Assembly (NCBI GenBank): GCA_950022655.1
Contig: OX465579.1
Span: 46,603,950 to 46,667,949, forward strand
Source of the DNA: Alentia gelatinosa
Lineage: Eukaryota; Annelida; Polychaeta; Phyllodocida; Polynoidae
Reading direction: 5' to 3'
DNA length: 64,000 bases
In this document: piece by piece, positions 1 through 10,381 of the stretch
Position numbering within the stretch: position 1 is the first letter of the stretch
Layout of the letters: each line of letters starts with the position of its first letter
Program-made: the position numbers and the translations under genes
Notes under the pieces: model-generated
Seen by the model: the letters and a program-made list of their open reading frames with translations, nothing else
What the model was told of the DNA's origin: nothing
Database searches by the model: none

Positions 1-274
1 ATGGTTATAATGATTATACGCTATGGTAATTATAGTTTTGAAATTTGTGAAATATTGTTTTATCACAGATATGGTAAAGGTGTTTTCTGCAGGACGGACA
101 GTGAAATTCCACGATCGCTCATTAATATTAAAAAACAACTATACAAGCAACTAGGATACAGATTTCTCAGAACGAACAATCAAACAACCAATTGAACTTT
201 ATACAGAAAGCTTAGCCAATTCATGGAATGCTTATCCATTGATAATATATTTTTTCTTAATATTACCCTCAGTT

Positions 275-520
275 TTAGAAATTCTATAACTGCAGGTTAA
301 GTTTCCAGCAGCTTCTACTTTTGGAAATGGTTGTGTTTCTAGAGATATAATTGTAGGCTAAATATCCATTGTTTATATTCATAAATACATTCGGGCTTAG
401 AAATTCTATAACTGCAGGGTAAGTATCAACCAGTTTATATCTTCGAATAACCATACGTTTCAATAGTCTATAATTGGCGGGTTGATATCTCATAAGGTGC
501 CGAATATATAAAAAAGAATA
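275..520. repeat. Two-copy degenerate minisatellite, ~122-bp unit
   Basis: An identical 22-base block containing AAATTCTATAACTGCAGG occurs at 275-296 and again at 397-418, giving a 122-base period. The sequence after each block is also alignable, both copies carrying TATAATTG and a similar end, but diverged. This is an old tandem duplication; no coding role is seen. Confidence 0.6.
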
Positions 521-1299
521 GTAATTATATAATTTACGTACGTTCCACTTGAACTGGTGCATTGACCACTGAGTCCCATTCAAAAATGAACTCTTTCGCA
601 TGATGCTCCGTTGGTATGTTAAATGCTATGATTGTATTATTTACAGTTTGTACGCTTAGTGTTATACAATATTTCCTTGTGTCCCTTGACAATGATTCCA
701 TTGCGTGGGGTATCAAAAGACGAACTTCTACCCTTATGATTATCTAGACAATAATAAATAACATCCTGATGTAGATCAGGGCCAGCATTTTTTCATTATA
801 TATATATATATATTGATCAATTCACTGTATAGGAAGTAAATCGCCCAAACATTAGTAACTCTGAAATGATGACATGAAATACAGATATAAAGAAAGATGC
901 GGAACAGAAAATTCCCGACCCAAGGGTCACCTAGATCACAGTAACTTGACGAAACATCGGTATTGGTATGGGAACCACTACAATTTAAATCTCTAGGTTG
1001 CGAAAGTGAAAACCTGTAGTCAAGGATTGAACAATTATAGATTCTTCGAATAAAGCACAAAAGGTTGGTTCAAATGAGAGAGATTGCGACCTCTCGTATA
1101 CACTAAAGAGATGCGTCAACTAGAATCGCTTTAAAGAGCAAATTCATCAATACAGATTTGAACATTTTTACAAAGAGTCACAGTTAAGACAATTTGTTAC
1201 GACTTGCGCGGGAGAACGATCCAATCCAGAGGAGTTTTCCTAGGATAAGGATCGGAAACCACCAACGCCGACGTACAAAGTCAGACCTCCCCATGCACC

Positions 1300-1420
1300 C
1301 TGACGCCCAATTCGAGTCAATGCAATTGTGCGTCGTAGAGCGCGTAGTAAGGCGCGTCGGTGTACATAAGAGGCCTGGTAGGTTCGCCCATATGATGTGA
1401 AATAAGATCCAGAAGGTCCA
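1300..1420 (-). repeat. Dispersed GC-rich repeat, copy A (minus)
   Basis: On the minus strand this patch reads through ACGCGCCTTA, ACGCGC, ACGACGCA and then ATTGAATT-like sequence. The same ordered blocks occur in the plus orientation at 19520-19580. The shared order of several CG-rich blocks in an AT-rich background indicates two copies of one dispersed repeat rather than coding sequence. The ORFs across it are by-products of its GC content. Confidence 0.5.
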
Positions 1421-1949
1421 AAATACATATTAACCCTTTTATAGGGTTATCTGCAGCAAAGTGTCCTATATAATGTGACAAAAGGGTCTTCTATAATAGA
1501 TCAATAGTAAATACAAAAATGGACGGATTTCTTCAATTGTTGTTGGAATTCATCAATTATATAAGCACACCCAGTAGCAAAAGATCATCAAAGTTACCAA
1601 CATTTCTAATGTTAGTTCAATACTTTCCAAGATACCTGCACAAAAATACCCATACTTGACTAGACAAGGATACCGAATGAATTATTGTTACATAAATTTT
1701 CAGATAATCTCTCGAACGTTTGGGGATCTTGGTCTTTAAGATTTTTGGGTCACTTGTACCTACTAATTTATTGGCATCATCACTTTGGAATCTATACGCA
1801 CAATAACTATATCACCGTTTTCTCTGGTCACGTTTATGACTATACGTAGCGGTTCGTTGAACTAGTCATGCGCTTCCAATATTCACAATATAGAACACCT
1901 CTTTCAGAGTTGTATATCATAAGGTTTGGATGAAGATTCAATGCAGATG

Positions 1950-3100
1950 CTAGTCCCCCGAGGTAAATGTCCTGGACGCACGTACCGTTAGCCTGTCTCC
2001 ACTCAGATACAACATGCGCTCCAAGCCATTGCCTGAGCTGCGTGTTTTGCCCTTAGAGCTAAGTCTGCTGCTCTCAATCCGGGCCTCTGGTTCACCCCCG
2101 CAACCGCACAACGTCTTGGAGTGGCCACACCTCCCGCACCAATCCCCTGCCGTCAGCCCTCCATTCAGAGTAACGTTCAACTGCGGCAGTTTGAAGTCCT
2201 GGTTGTCTTTCCGGTAGGAAGAGCGGACGCCTCGCTCCCAGTCCAAGGCTCGGTTTTCGACTGCCGCAGACGCTGCCGCGCCGGCGATATTGTCGCTGGA
2301 GTTGCTGTGGTTCCGGTGGGGTGACACAAGGAATGATGGTGCTGCGTTGGTTAAATTGGGTAGAGAGGCACTGTTCTTCCGTCGTCTTCTCGGTGGTTTC
2401 TCCATCTCTGGCTTTGGGTTCTTCTCGACAATCTCTTCAGGGAGCTTTGGTAGTGACATAGGTGACGACTGCCGAGATGACTCAACAGATACATGGTCTG
2501 GTTGGGTCTTTGAACCCTTATCTGGTGCATCCTCCACATTCTGGAAACCATTGACAGTCAGCTGGGGGGCCTGTGAGTTCACGATGTCTGGTAGGGTGTG
2601 CTGCTTGGCAACCATGCGTCTTGTTTTCCCCTGGTGTCCCCTAGAGGAAGATGCCCCACCAAACTCACTTGCACTCTCCTTCTTCCTTGCATTCTTCCTG
2701 GGCATAGTTGGAGAGCGGCTGTCCTCAGGTAAAGACAGTAATACTGTAGAACTGGTATCTGAGAGATTATCCCCGAGCAGTGACGACCCTGGGTCACCAC
2801 GACTGCCCCCAGCCGTACGTACCCCTCTCGGTGACAATATGTCTTCTGGCATTGGTACCCGCGGTCGGTACGGCAGCACTGTTGGTGGCAAGGCCTCCAG
2901 GCGCCGCCGTGGAGTGGAGCTTGCCCTGGAAAGGTGGGGAGAGGACACAAAACGCAGGTCGGACACCGACGACCGCGGGGTGTTTATGGCCGATGCAGGT
3001 GGCGGGTTGGATGGGAAAGGAACAGCGCCGCCCTCGGACACCAAAGCCCGGTAAATGTCAAGGTCCTGTCGGCTCTCCGCCTCTGATAACGCTGTCGTAC
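1950..3100 (-). CDS. Ankyrin gene, last exon (last repeat and tail)
   Basis: The acceptor TTGTTCCACAG|GTACGACAG lies at 3103-3101, and the exon starts at 3100. It completes the last ankyrin repeat (TTALSEAESRQDLDIYRALV), then codes for a long low-complexity tail. The TAG stop is at 1952-1950. The exon is markedly GC-richer than its flanks, as expected of coding DNA here, and its reading frame is open for 383 codons. Confidence 0.85.
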
Positions 3101-3935
3101 CTGTGGAACAAATGAGATGTAGATTAGTGGTCACCAATAATTCAGATGTATTACCTACATATCTATTGAAAGTTGACCATTAGGGCCCAGCGTCCACTAC
3201 AATATTATATGAAGATATCATGAAAAACACAGATGCAACATGACATTTCTTACTGCTAACATTTTGCATTTACGATTGTCTAAAATATAGCGCAAATATG
3301 AGAAAACGAATTAATATAATTCATTTTGGACAAATCATGTGTATGTACAGCGCACCTTAATACTAAAAAACCTGCAGCATGTTCCACAACACACCTTTGT
3401 TATTCTTAGCATTGATATCCAGCCTGTCGTAGAAGCACCCTAGCAGCGTTTGTACAAATGAGACTTTGCGCGTGCGCACAGCGTGCATCAGCGGTGTGTT
3501 TCCGTCGTTGTCTCGAAGTGACGGGTCGCACTGCGGTACTTCCGCCAGGCACTCTACAATGTCCGCCTTCTCGGCGATACACGCATGCGCCAACGCTGTG
3601 CGACCGGAAGTATCCTTGATATTGACATCCGGGTCCCTGATGAGGATCTGCCGCAGGATGGTGCTGCGGTCATCCTGGCTGACCGGTAGATGGCACAGTC
3701 TCATCAGTGTCGTCTGCATACCGCATGCACGGTCCCTCTCGTCTACATCCACGGCGGCCGACGATGACAGGATATGCAACATGGCGTCCACGTCTGCGTT
3801 CGTCATGGCCCAGTTCAGGGCCTTCTGTGGGTTTGTCATCATCGCCATATCACCGACCGTGACACTGGCGGCGGTGGACGGGGGCACTACAGTCGCCGGA
3901 TGTACCCTCACCGGCTCCGCGCCGCCCGACCGCAT
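1950..3935 (-). CDS. Ankyrin-repeat protein, C-terminal two exons (ANKRD34-like?)
   Basis: Two coding exons (3935..3395 and 3100..1950) join in phase (AAA G | GT ACG, giving NKGTTALSEAE) and encode 563 residues from the first ATG. Ankyrin-type repeats are visible at about residues 105-137 (SGRTALAHAC), 141-171 (DGNTPLMHAV) and 177-205 (KGTTALSEAE), with a degenerate one near 34-64. The remaining ~360 residues are Ser/Pro/Arg-rich and probably disordered, with basic clusters (PRKNARKKE, PPRRRRKN) that could be nuclear-localisation signals. A terminal Cys cluster sits at 502-514. A short LPQLNV motif resembles the C-terminal part of vertebrate ANKRD34 proteins, but family membership is tentative. 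Ankyrin repeats imply protein binding; the partner is unknown. A pyrimidine tract ending in AAG just before 3948 looks like a splice acceptor, so a 5' exon (UTR or coding) probably lies beyond it. The in-frame reading continues upstream to 4025 only from a TTG. Confidence 0.8.
3101..3394 (-). other. Intron of the ankyrin gene (294 bp)
   Basis: The intron has GT at 3394-3393 and AG at 3102-3101. It is AT-rich and stop-rich in the exon frame, with no embedded element recognised. Confidence 0.85.
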
Positions 3936-3948
3936 CAGGACAAGTACC
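3395..3948 (-). CDS. Ankyrin gene, penultimate exon (repeat domain)
   Basis: The exon carries the ankyrin core. Its 3' end is the donor AAAG|GTGTGTTG at 3395/3394, phase 1. Its 5' end is probably the acceptor after a CT-rich tract (CCCCTTCTCTCCACTAAG) read on the minus strand just above 3948. The first ATG is at 3935-3933, 13 bases inside the exon. If an upstream coding exon exists, the true start lies elsewhere. Confidence 0.75.
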
Positions 3949-4284
3949 CTTAGTGGAGAGAAGGGGAGGGGTGTGAGAGCGGATGCAGCAGTCCTCAGGT
4001 GTAGCTGATCATGATAGTCTACCAAGCCCAGGATAAGCGCAGCCCACTAGCGGCGACGAGAAGCGCTGCCCTGGAGCGGGCAGGAGAAGCGGGTGTCATT
4101 TACCAGACCGGACAGGATGCCTGCAGTTATACAAAAATACGTTTGATATCTGTATATATCTGTGTATGACTGGTCAACCAAGCAAGGGTAATTTACAGCT
4201 ATTAAAGCCAGGCACCCACTGCTTCCAACACACTTCGATATGGCTACGAAATTGCTACAAATCAAAAGTCATGCATTGTGGTGG

Positions 4285-4520
4285 TGTCGGAGGTTAAAGA
4301 ATTCTATGTCATAGTGTGACTGAGTACGACACTTTATTTCACTCCGGTATTTTTCTCTCTGGGCTTGACGTTAGGAACTAATAATCCAGGGCCTTGAAGG
4401 TAGTGTACCCGATAATCAATGGCTAATTGGGGGATTTATTTCATTAACACTATTAAATGATGTTATATGGGGTGAGATATAATCCGAAACCCTCTCTATG
4501 ACAATAACTTGGTCCGGACT
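4285..4520 (+). repeat. Dispersed repeat family R1, copy 1
   Basis: This segment shares ordered blocks with 16780-16990: CCGGTATTTTTCTCT / CTGGTATTTCTTCTC, then GCTTGACGTTAGGAACT / GACTTAACATTGGGAACT, then CCAGGGCC / CCAAGGCCC, then GGGGGATT. A related scrap lies at 33965-34000. About 100 bases downstream, 4605-4660 repeats the AAGAATTCTRTGTCRTAGTGTG block found at its left end. This is an old, diverged dispersed element with no coding capacity. Confidence 0.5.
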
Positions 4521-7500
4521 CCACCTCGTTTGACTATGGACCAAGCTATTTTCATTTTCTGAGTTTCCTTCTAAAAATTCGAGCATTGTAAACATGTCGA
4601 AATGTTAAGAATTCTGTGTCGTAGTGTGTCGGAAGTTCGTCCGATCGCTTGTTGTAGTGTATAAGGAGCTCAGTGGGTTCAGGCCTTGAAGCTCATTGGA
4701 TACTTCGTTCTTCTTTTTTAATGTTTTTATTTATACTGTAGGGTCTAATAGAGTACCACCCTGTTTTAGTATGCTCCAGTGGCCAATCGCAAATGTTGTT
4801 CATTGAATATTATTCCCTTTTTGTAAATTCGAGCAAGGCTTCGTTTATTTACTGAAGAATGTAGTTTCCAATCATACTTCTGGTATTACATGTGATCTTC
4901 CAACGCAGATACATGTGCCTCTCCAACGATGAATTAGTCTCATTCGACTTTAGGGGTATGTACCTCGTGGTTAAGCAATTTAATATCATAAGCATGTATA
5001 GAGGCAAGCTTGGGCGTAGTAAAGAAACCAATGTTCGTACAGATTCAAGAAGTGGGGCTTTACAAGTGCAAAGTGTACACAGTTCAAATCTTATTTGTAA
5101 TAAGGCCTTATGTGGTTGATCTTCACGTTCCCTAAAATTACCAGAATATTAACCATTCTTATTATTTTATCAAATATTTTTACAGGTAAAGTAGTAGGTG
5201 CATGTAGTACAATCATTGATACATGACAGTTGAGCATGGTCTTGAGTATAACCACTTTAAAGTCACCCAAAGAACTAGAAATCTCGCTCTTAAACGCAGG
5301 AAAATAAAGATGTCATAGTATTCCAACTCTATAGGAAGTTCTAGGGTGTCGTATCATGAGGCCAATTCTAGAATAAAATAAAACACCGTTTCATCTTATA
5401 ATCTCTAACTTGTGAAGCAGTGCACTACACAGTTTGAAACTATACTTTTCCGACTGTGTTTCCGCTTGGGAACATCAGGTCCCGGAAACATTTACCAGTA
5501 TGAAAGGATACATTACTTCCAATCTATGGATACACTATCGACAGTTCCTTTATGTGATATGGTGGACCCAAGTGATGTCAATTTCCCTCCTTCATACTTA
5601 GGTAAAGAAAGATGTTTTGTGTCTCTTGAAGAAAAAGTCCTCGTAAAACCGTTTCATAAGCAGTATGTAATCTTGCAACCTTTTAAACTCTTGGTGGTAT
5701 CTTTCTTATATGAGAGGTGGTTGAAGATCCAAGAGTCTTGTGAAGCATTTTTAACGTGCTGAAAACATAATATTCCTATACTATGCTTTTATAGTTTGTT
5801 GTTGCCTTATCTGTGTTTGTGTTTTATCTGTGTTTGTGCAACAGATCAAAGAAGGACCATAGTTTCGTCCCAGATTATGACTAACACTTAAAAAAAGATC
5901 AGATCTAATCATATTGCTATTTGGTATTTGGTTTTTTTTTTAAGAAATTAGTACTGTCAGTTGTCTCATAAATAAAGCATTCCTTATCACCATCTTCTTC
6001 CTACGTTTTATCCTTAAAGTCTCTTAGTGACATGGGTATGCTCGTCCAGTTTCGCTCTGATAATCCGCTGTGTCATCACTGTATGTGAGGTGCAGGGAGA
6101 ATCACATAGCATTAAAACTCACAGCGCGTGGCAAGATGTGATCCCACGTAAATTGTTTATTAACAACCCAGAGAGTTAAAGGCATCAATATCCACATACA
6201 ATCTGTCGAGTCGGGAACATAGCAGACGGATGCAGAGGCTACACAACGCTAACTAAATGACGTCAGGTGACAGACAAGTTACAACTACGTCTTGTCCAGT
6301 CTACGCTGGTTTGGTCTCACAAACATTGAGAATACAAGGTAGATGAGACGCATTGCCAAGTACATTTGCGTCAGGTCTGCATCACGTCGGTTTCAAGCTT
6401 TCTGTTGTTTGACATATGCTCAATGGTATCTGTATATTTGTAAACATATGGACGTATACCTGTTCCCGTTGCGTTAATTGGAATTCCCTTGTGGGTGTAG
6501 ATTAAATGGGTGTCCCCTTTAGGATACCTATGCAACCAGAATAAAAATAGTTTTCAGGCCTGGGAGAGCGACCTACTCATAGTTAGGAATTACAATGAAG
6601 ATGTCTAAACCATTAGTTTCAGAATACGATACACCCTATTCAAGCCAATTCAATATTTTTATTTCAAACTCAGCTTACAAAATAAGTAGGAAATGACAGA
6701 TATATGTGTGGAGTAGCAGAAGTAACGAGGTAAAAATCAGTTTATGTAAATCTGGAACGTATCATCAACTAAATTCTGAGGTAAATCTTACTTAACTTAG
6801 ACAGACGAGTCCCTGTATTAGCATGTGATCAGACTTTTCTAGACTTGACTAGATGGAAATGCACTTTCTTATTATTTGTAGCATCAAATCATGACATATT
6901 GCAGAAAGCAAACATTCCCCAGCACTTCCTCGCCGGGAAACATTGATCGGTAGTCCCATGGCCTCATTTTATGAGACCTTTACGTTCTGAATGGCGAACT
7001 TTGTAAATTTCCACTAATAAATAAACTGTGTATAGAGGGATACCGTGGAGGGTAAACAATTGAATGCTATCAAAGCTTTAAGATATTTGAATTTTTAATC
7101 TTTATAGTTTATTGGTATATCGAAGCATCATTGAATGCTTGACGGTTGGTTGCTCATGCATGAAGGGCATCATTTATATGAACCCTGAGATGAGGAGACA
7201 GAAGAGCGATGTGACGTTTATTGATAAATCATTTTCCTGGATTGGGACATTGTGGTTCATTGGCTCCCCCTCCTGGGGATAGCCAATACTCACACATACA
7301 CATTAATGCCCCCTCCCCAATCCTTTCATTCACCAATTAGCTTCATCCTCATTTTCAACCTTATCCACCACTTTACACTTGCCACACTACACTACACTAC
7401 ATTAGCTCTGGTTGGGTTAAATCTGAGACAACTTGTCTCACTACCTTTAAGTGTTTAACTTCTCACTCTCCCTTAAGATCTTTCATATGACCTAGACCTG

Positions 7501-8040
7501 TGGTTGAGAGAGCGTCATTCCCTACTCTTGAAGCCATGCTCTTATTTTTTTTTTGTGTATTTTTAAAATAATCACCATAAAAGCAGACTTTATCATCAAT
7601 TATGTGAGCTATGAATATTTTTAGTAAGGTCCGTGTTTGGCTTGAGTACGAGAATTCATGGACAATGCCTGAACTGAACCATAAATAGAGTGGATACCAA
7701 TTTACCACCACTTCTCCTTCATACCTTCCATAACTCATACATACACAAATTTTACCCACCTTCCATCCTAAAACAACACTATCTAATCCTACATCATCAT
7801 TCATCACTTCATTCTCCGAATGTTATCATGAATATGAAATCCTATCATTATTATCCCAATCATATTTATCATAGCTTGATGTAATTTGCAATTCAGCCCT
7901 ATGTCAACTGTATAATCTAAAAGACCATCTAATCTATAAAAGCCAAGTCATGTGGCAGGCTTTGCCGTTTAGACCCTAAAGTAGGCACCTTGCCCTTTGC
8001 AATCTACCTAGGTAGTCTCAGGTGTGTAACCACCCCATTC
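4521..8040. other. Intergenic; no gene recognised
   Basis: The longest open frame is 5412-5762 (+, 116 codons). Its product resembles nothing I recognise and has no flanking splice evidence, so I do not call it. Short tandem duplications are present, for example TTTATCTGTGTTTGTG twice near 5800-5840 and ACTAC repeats near 7390. From 7250 to 7880 the plus strand is notably C-rich and G-poor, a local strand asymmetry. Confidence 0.5.
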
Positions 8041-8186
8041 CTTAAAAAATGGGGAATTAACTATCCTCAACTATTTGCTACATGAGATAGTTACCACGGC
8101 CGAACCGTAGCGAGCGAAGTGATAGTTGTCTAATATTCATGACCCCCGGAGCGTCATGTGATAATTGACAGGGGTCTGATTACAAA

Positions 8187-8375
8187 GAATCTCCTGTAGG
8201 AGATTCCGGAGAAATAGTCCCATCAAAAATGAGGTCATTATGTACTTCTGGTTTCAGATTAAGTGGCTGTAATCACCGAGGACTAAACGCGTAGTAATAT
8301 CCACGCTAATGCGAGGATATTACATAACATAGAGTGTCGTCCAAGGATATTATGATCGCTTTTATCTGAAACCAG
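8187..8375. repeat. Cluster of short inverted repeats (MITE-like remnant)
   Basis: A near-palindrome at 8187-8206 has 9-base arms (GAATCTCCT/AGGAGATTC). A wider pair, CTGGTTTCAGATTA at 8248 and its approximate complement TTATCTGAAACCAG at 8362-8375, encloses a third pair, GTAATATCC and GGATATTAC. Nested inverted repeats of this size fit a decayed foldback or MITE element. Confidence 0.45.
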
Positions 8376-8460
8376 TTTATATTTCATTTATCATTAAGCA
8401 TTGCAAATTTAAACTATTAAAGAGAAAGATGATCGTTGAGATATTATGAATCTGTCCAGT

Positions 8461-8970
8461 AAGAGTATATATACCACATCGGCAGAAATTATTTTATGCA
8501 AATGACTTGGATATTATGGCTTTCATGGTGGAATTGAAGAGGAAATTAGAAATAGAGAAATATGTATATATGAAGGAAGGTCGCATGCATAAATTTAAGT
8601 ATTTAGCTCAACTGTGGGAGACAATCCAATAGGGAGGAGTGTGGACCTTTGGGGGGGTAGGCAGAATTAACTGCAAATACTGTTTTGATGTGTCTGTCAT
8701 ATTGTCTTGTTATGTTTTGTCCTGTATGAAAATAAAAAAATATTAAAAAAAATGGGGAGAAGAAATAATATTCCATGGGTGAGATGTGACACATGTATTT
8801 CGAAAATCTGTAGAAACAGGGTAGATTAATTTACCAGTGCATGACAACCCTATATCATTTAGAAATGTATCTGTTTCTTTATGGCTGCTAAAATACTTGT
8901 GTGTATATATCCTGTACAAGTTGAAAATAAAATATTCTCCACAATAAAAAAAAAAAGAGTATATATACCA
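8461..8970 (+). mobile_element. 5'-truncated LINE 3' end with 16-bp target-site duplication
   Basis: The identical 16-mer AAGAGTATATATACCA stands at 8461-8476 and 8955-8970, the second copy directly after an A-run: the signature of target-primed reverse transcription. Inside, 8510-8632 codes for a tail reading VELKRKLEIEKYVYMKEG and then a TAG stop. This resembles the C-terminal tail of L1/Tx1-type ORF2 and matches the end of the older LINE just downstream (KVKVKVQMER). The 3' UTR reaches an A-rich tract at 8727-8752, but about 200 more bases follow before the terminal A-run at 8945-8956. Those bases may be transduced flanking sequence. The copy is far too short to be active. Confidence 0.7.
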
Positions 8971-8999
8971 AATTTTACTCAACAGGCAATCAAGGATTG

Positions 9000-9600
9000 C
9001 TAAGGGACGTGCGAAATAAGTTTACACCTTCAATGATTTAAAAAGTGGCTCAGATATCTGGCAAACCGTCAATACCCTAGCGTATAAACTAGCCAGGGAA
9101 ACAAAACTCGAATCCCTGCAATATAGAATTATTAATGGATCAATCACCTGTAGGGTATATTTGGCAAAGTAGTGGAGTCTGCCACATGTAATTATTGCGA
9201 TGAGGATGCACCATAATGCACTTTTTTACTGAATGTCCTAATGTAAGGCTCTTTTGGTGTTGTATGAAAACGTCGTTTGGAGCCAACTTTGAGGGGAATG
9301 TCTTCTGTGTCACGAAACAAGATATTATCTTGGGAAAGGTAGAAGTTTACATGTATGACAGATTAATCAACTATATTATACTGATGGATGAATCATTTAT
9401 ACAGAGACAGAGGCTGTGCAGAGGGAACAAATTGGATTTCATGAAATTTCTCACCAAAGTGAAGGTGAAGGTACAAATGGAGAGATAGGTCTGTGAGATG
9501 GAGAACAAATTGCACAAGTCAAAACATCTTGATTTATTATATAAACTGTTGTGAAAATTTCTTGGAATCAAAACCCACTGCTCCATGTAATATCTTGTAA
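9000..9600 (+). pseudogene. Older LINE ORF2 3' relic with zinc-binding C-terminus
   Basis: Translation with frameshifts gives WQTVNTLAYKLARETKLESL then QYRIING, TCNYCDED and, in another frame from 9215, HFFTECPNVRLFW. This is the CxxC...HxxxxC arrangement of the RT-associated zinc-binding domain found at the end of L1/Tx1-like ORF2 proteins. It continues as MKFLTKVKVKVQMER, is broken by a stop (9486-9488), and then reads NKLHKSKHLDLLYKLL. In-frame stops near 9015 and 9165 and at least one frameshift near 9210 show a dead copy. The younger LINE at 8461-8970 inserted immediately upstream. Confidence 0.7.
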
Positions 9601-10091
9601 TGTATCACTATCCCATTCCGTCTTGTCTGGTCTATCGAACCGTAATCGATTGAGTGTATGACGCATTACACAAAACTTGTACTGTATAGTATTGCATTAT
9701 AACTCCATGTGAGTAATGGTCAAGTCCAGATCATATCTGTTCTTCTAAATAAGCATGCCTCTCTTGCAAGTACTCAGTCTTTCTAAATTCAAACTTTCTT
9801 ACTTATGAACAGTTCATTAGAAATAATTTGAATAGCATGCACACAAAAATGTTAAATGCCAACACAGGATTGCATCTTAAGGACATGAAGCTGTCCTAAC
9901 AAATTGACAAGACAAGGTACAACCCAAACAATCTAAACGATCAACTTAAATGATCTAAGATATGAGCCTGAGGGTCACTGAACTAATGATGCTCTGTAAA
10001 TTAGCAACTGCATTATTTGATGCCGATAAGATAACACCCAAACAATGGCTAATGTAGAAAGTAAGTCGGAATAAAAGGGTGGCAACTAATT
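9601..10091. other. Intergenic; nothing recognised
   Basis: AT-rich sequence between the LINE relic and the TTAA-flanked element. No coding region, RNA or repeat is recognised. Confidence 0.5.
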
Positions 10092-10381
10092 TTAAGGGGG
10101 TGCTCCATCAGGCCGACTTTTTTTTTATAAGGATTTTATTTATCCTGGAGTGTAACGCTTAGGGAATATTAAGTTTCCCTATCTACCAGAGGCTCCAGAA
10201 ATTCTCACCCAATCGATTGTTCCTGGGCCTTTAAGAGGGAGATCGCATACTTTAATGTATTCAATTCTGATAATAATAGTTTAATAAATGTCCATTATCA
10301 AAGACTTGAGAAACTCTAGGGCAGCCGATAAGAATTGGCGAGTGTCTGGCTAACAAATCGGCCAGTGGAACACCCCCTTAA
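10092..10381. mobile_element. TTAA-flanked MITE (piggyBac-type), ~282 bp
   Basis: The left end reads TTAAGGGGGTGCTCCATCAG. The right end, reverse-complemented, reads TTAAGGGGGTGTTCCACTGG and then CCGATTT, giving about 28-bp terminal inverted repeats directly abutting TTAA at 10092-10095 and 10378-10381. TTAA target duplication is the hallmark of the piggyBac superfamily. The interior has no ORF, so this is a non-autonomous element. Confidence 0.65.

Larger units (their letters stand above)
1..1949. other. Intergenic, 3' flank of the ankyrin gene
   Basis: No coding region is recognisable here. Apart from a two-copy minisatellite near 275-520 and a GC-rich dispersed-repeat patch around 1300-1420, the DNA is AT-rich with only short random ORFs. 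A possible minus-strand AATAAA polyadenylation signal (TTTATT on the plus strand) lies at 1767-1772, about 180 bases past the stop codon of the ankyrin gene. Confidence 0.5.

Noticed and set aside
2014..3115. Plus-strand frames of up to 254 codons opposite the ankyrin gene
   Set aside because: They are antisense shadows of a GC-rich coding exon; the minus strand has the recognised domain and exact splice sites.
5412..5762. 116-codon plus frame at 5.4-5.76 kb
   Set aside because: No domain, no splice or promoter context and AT-rich base use like its surroundings; probably chance or an unidentifiable relic.
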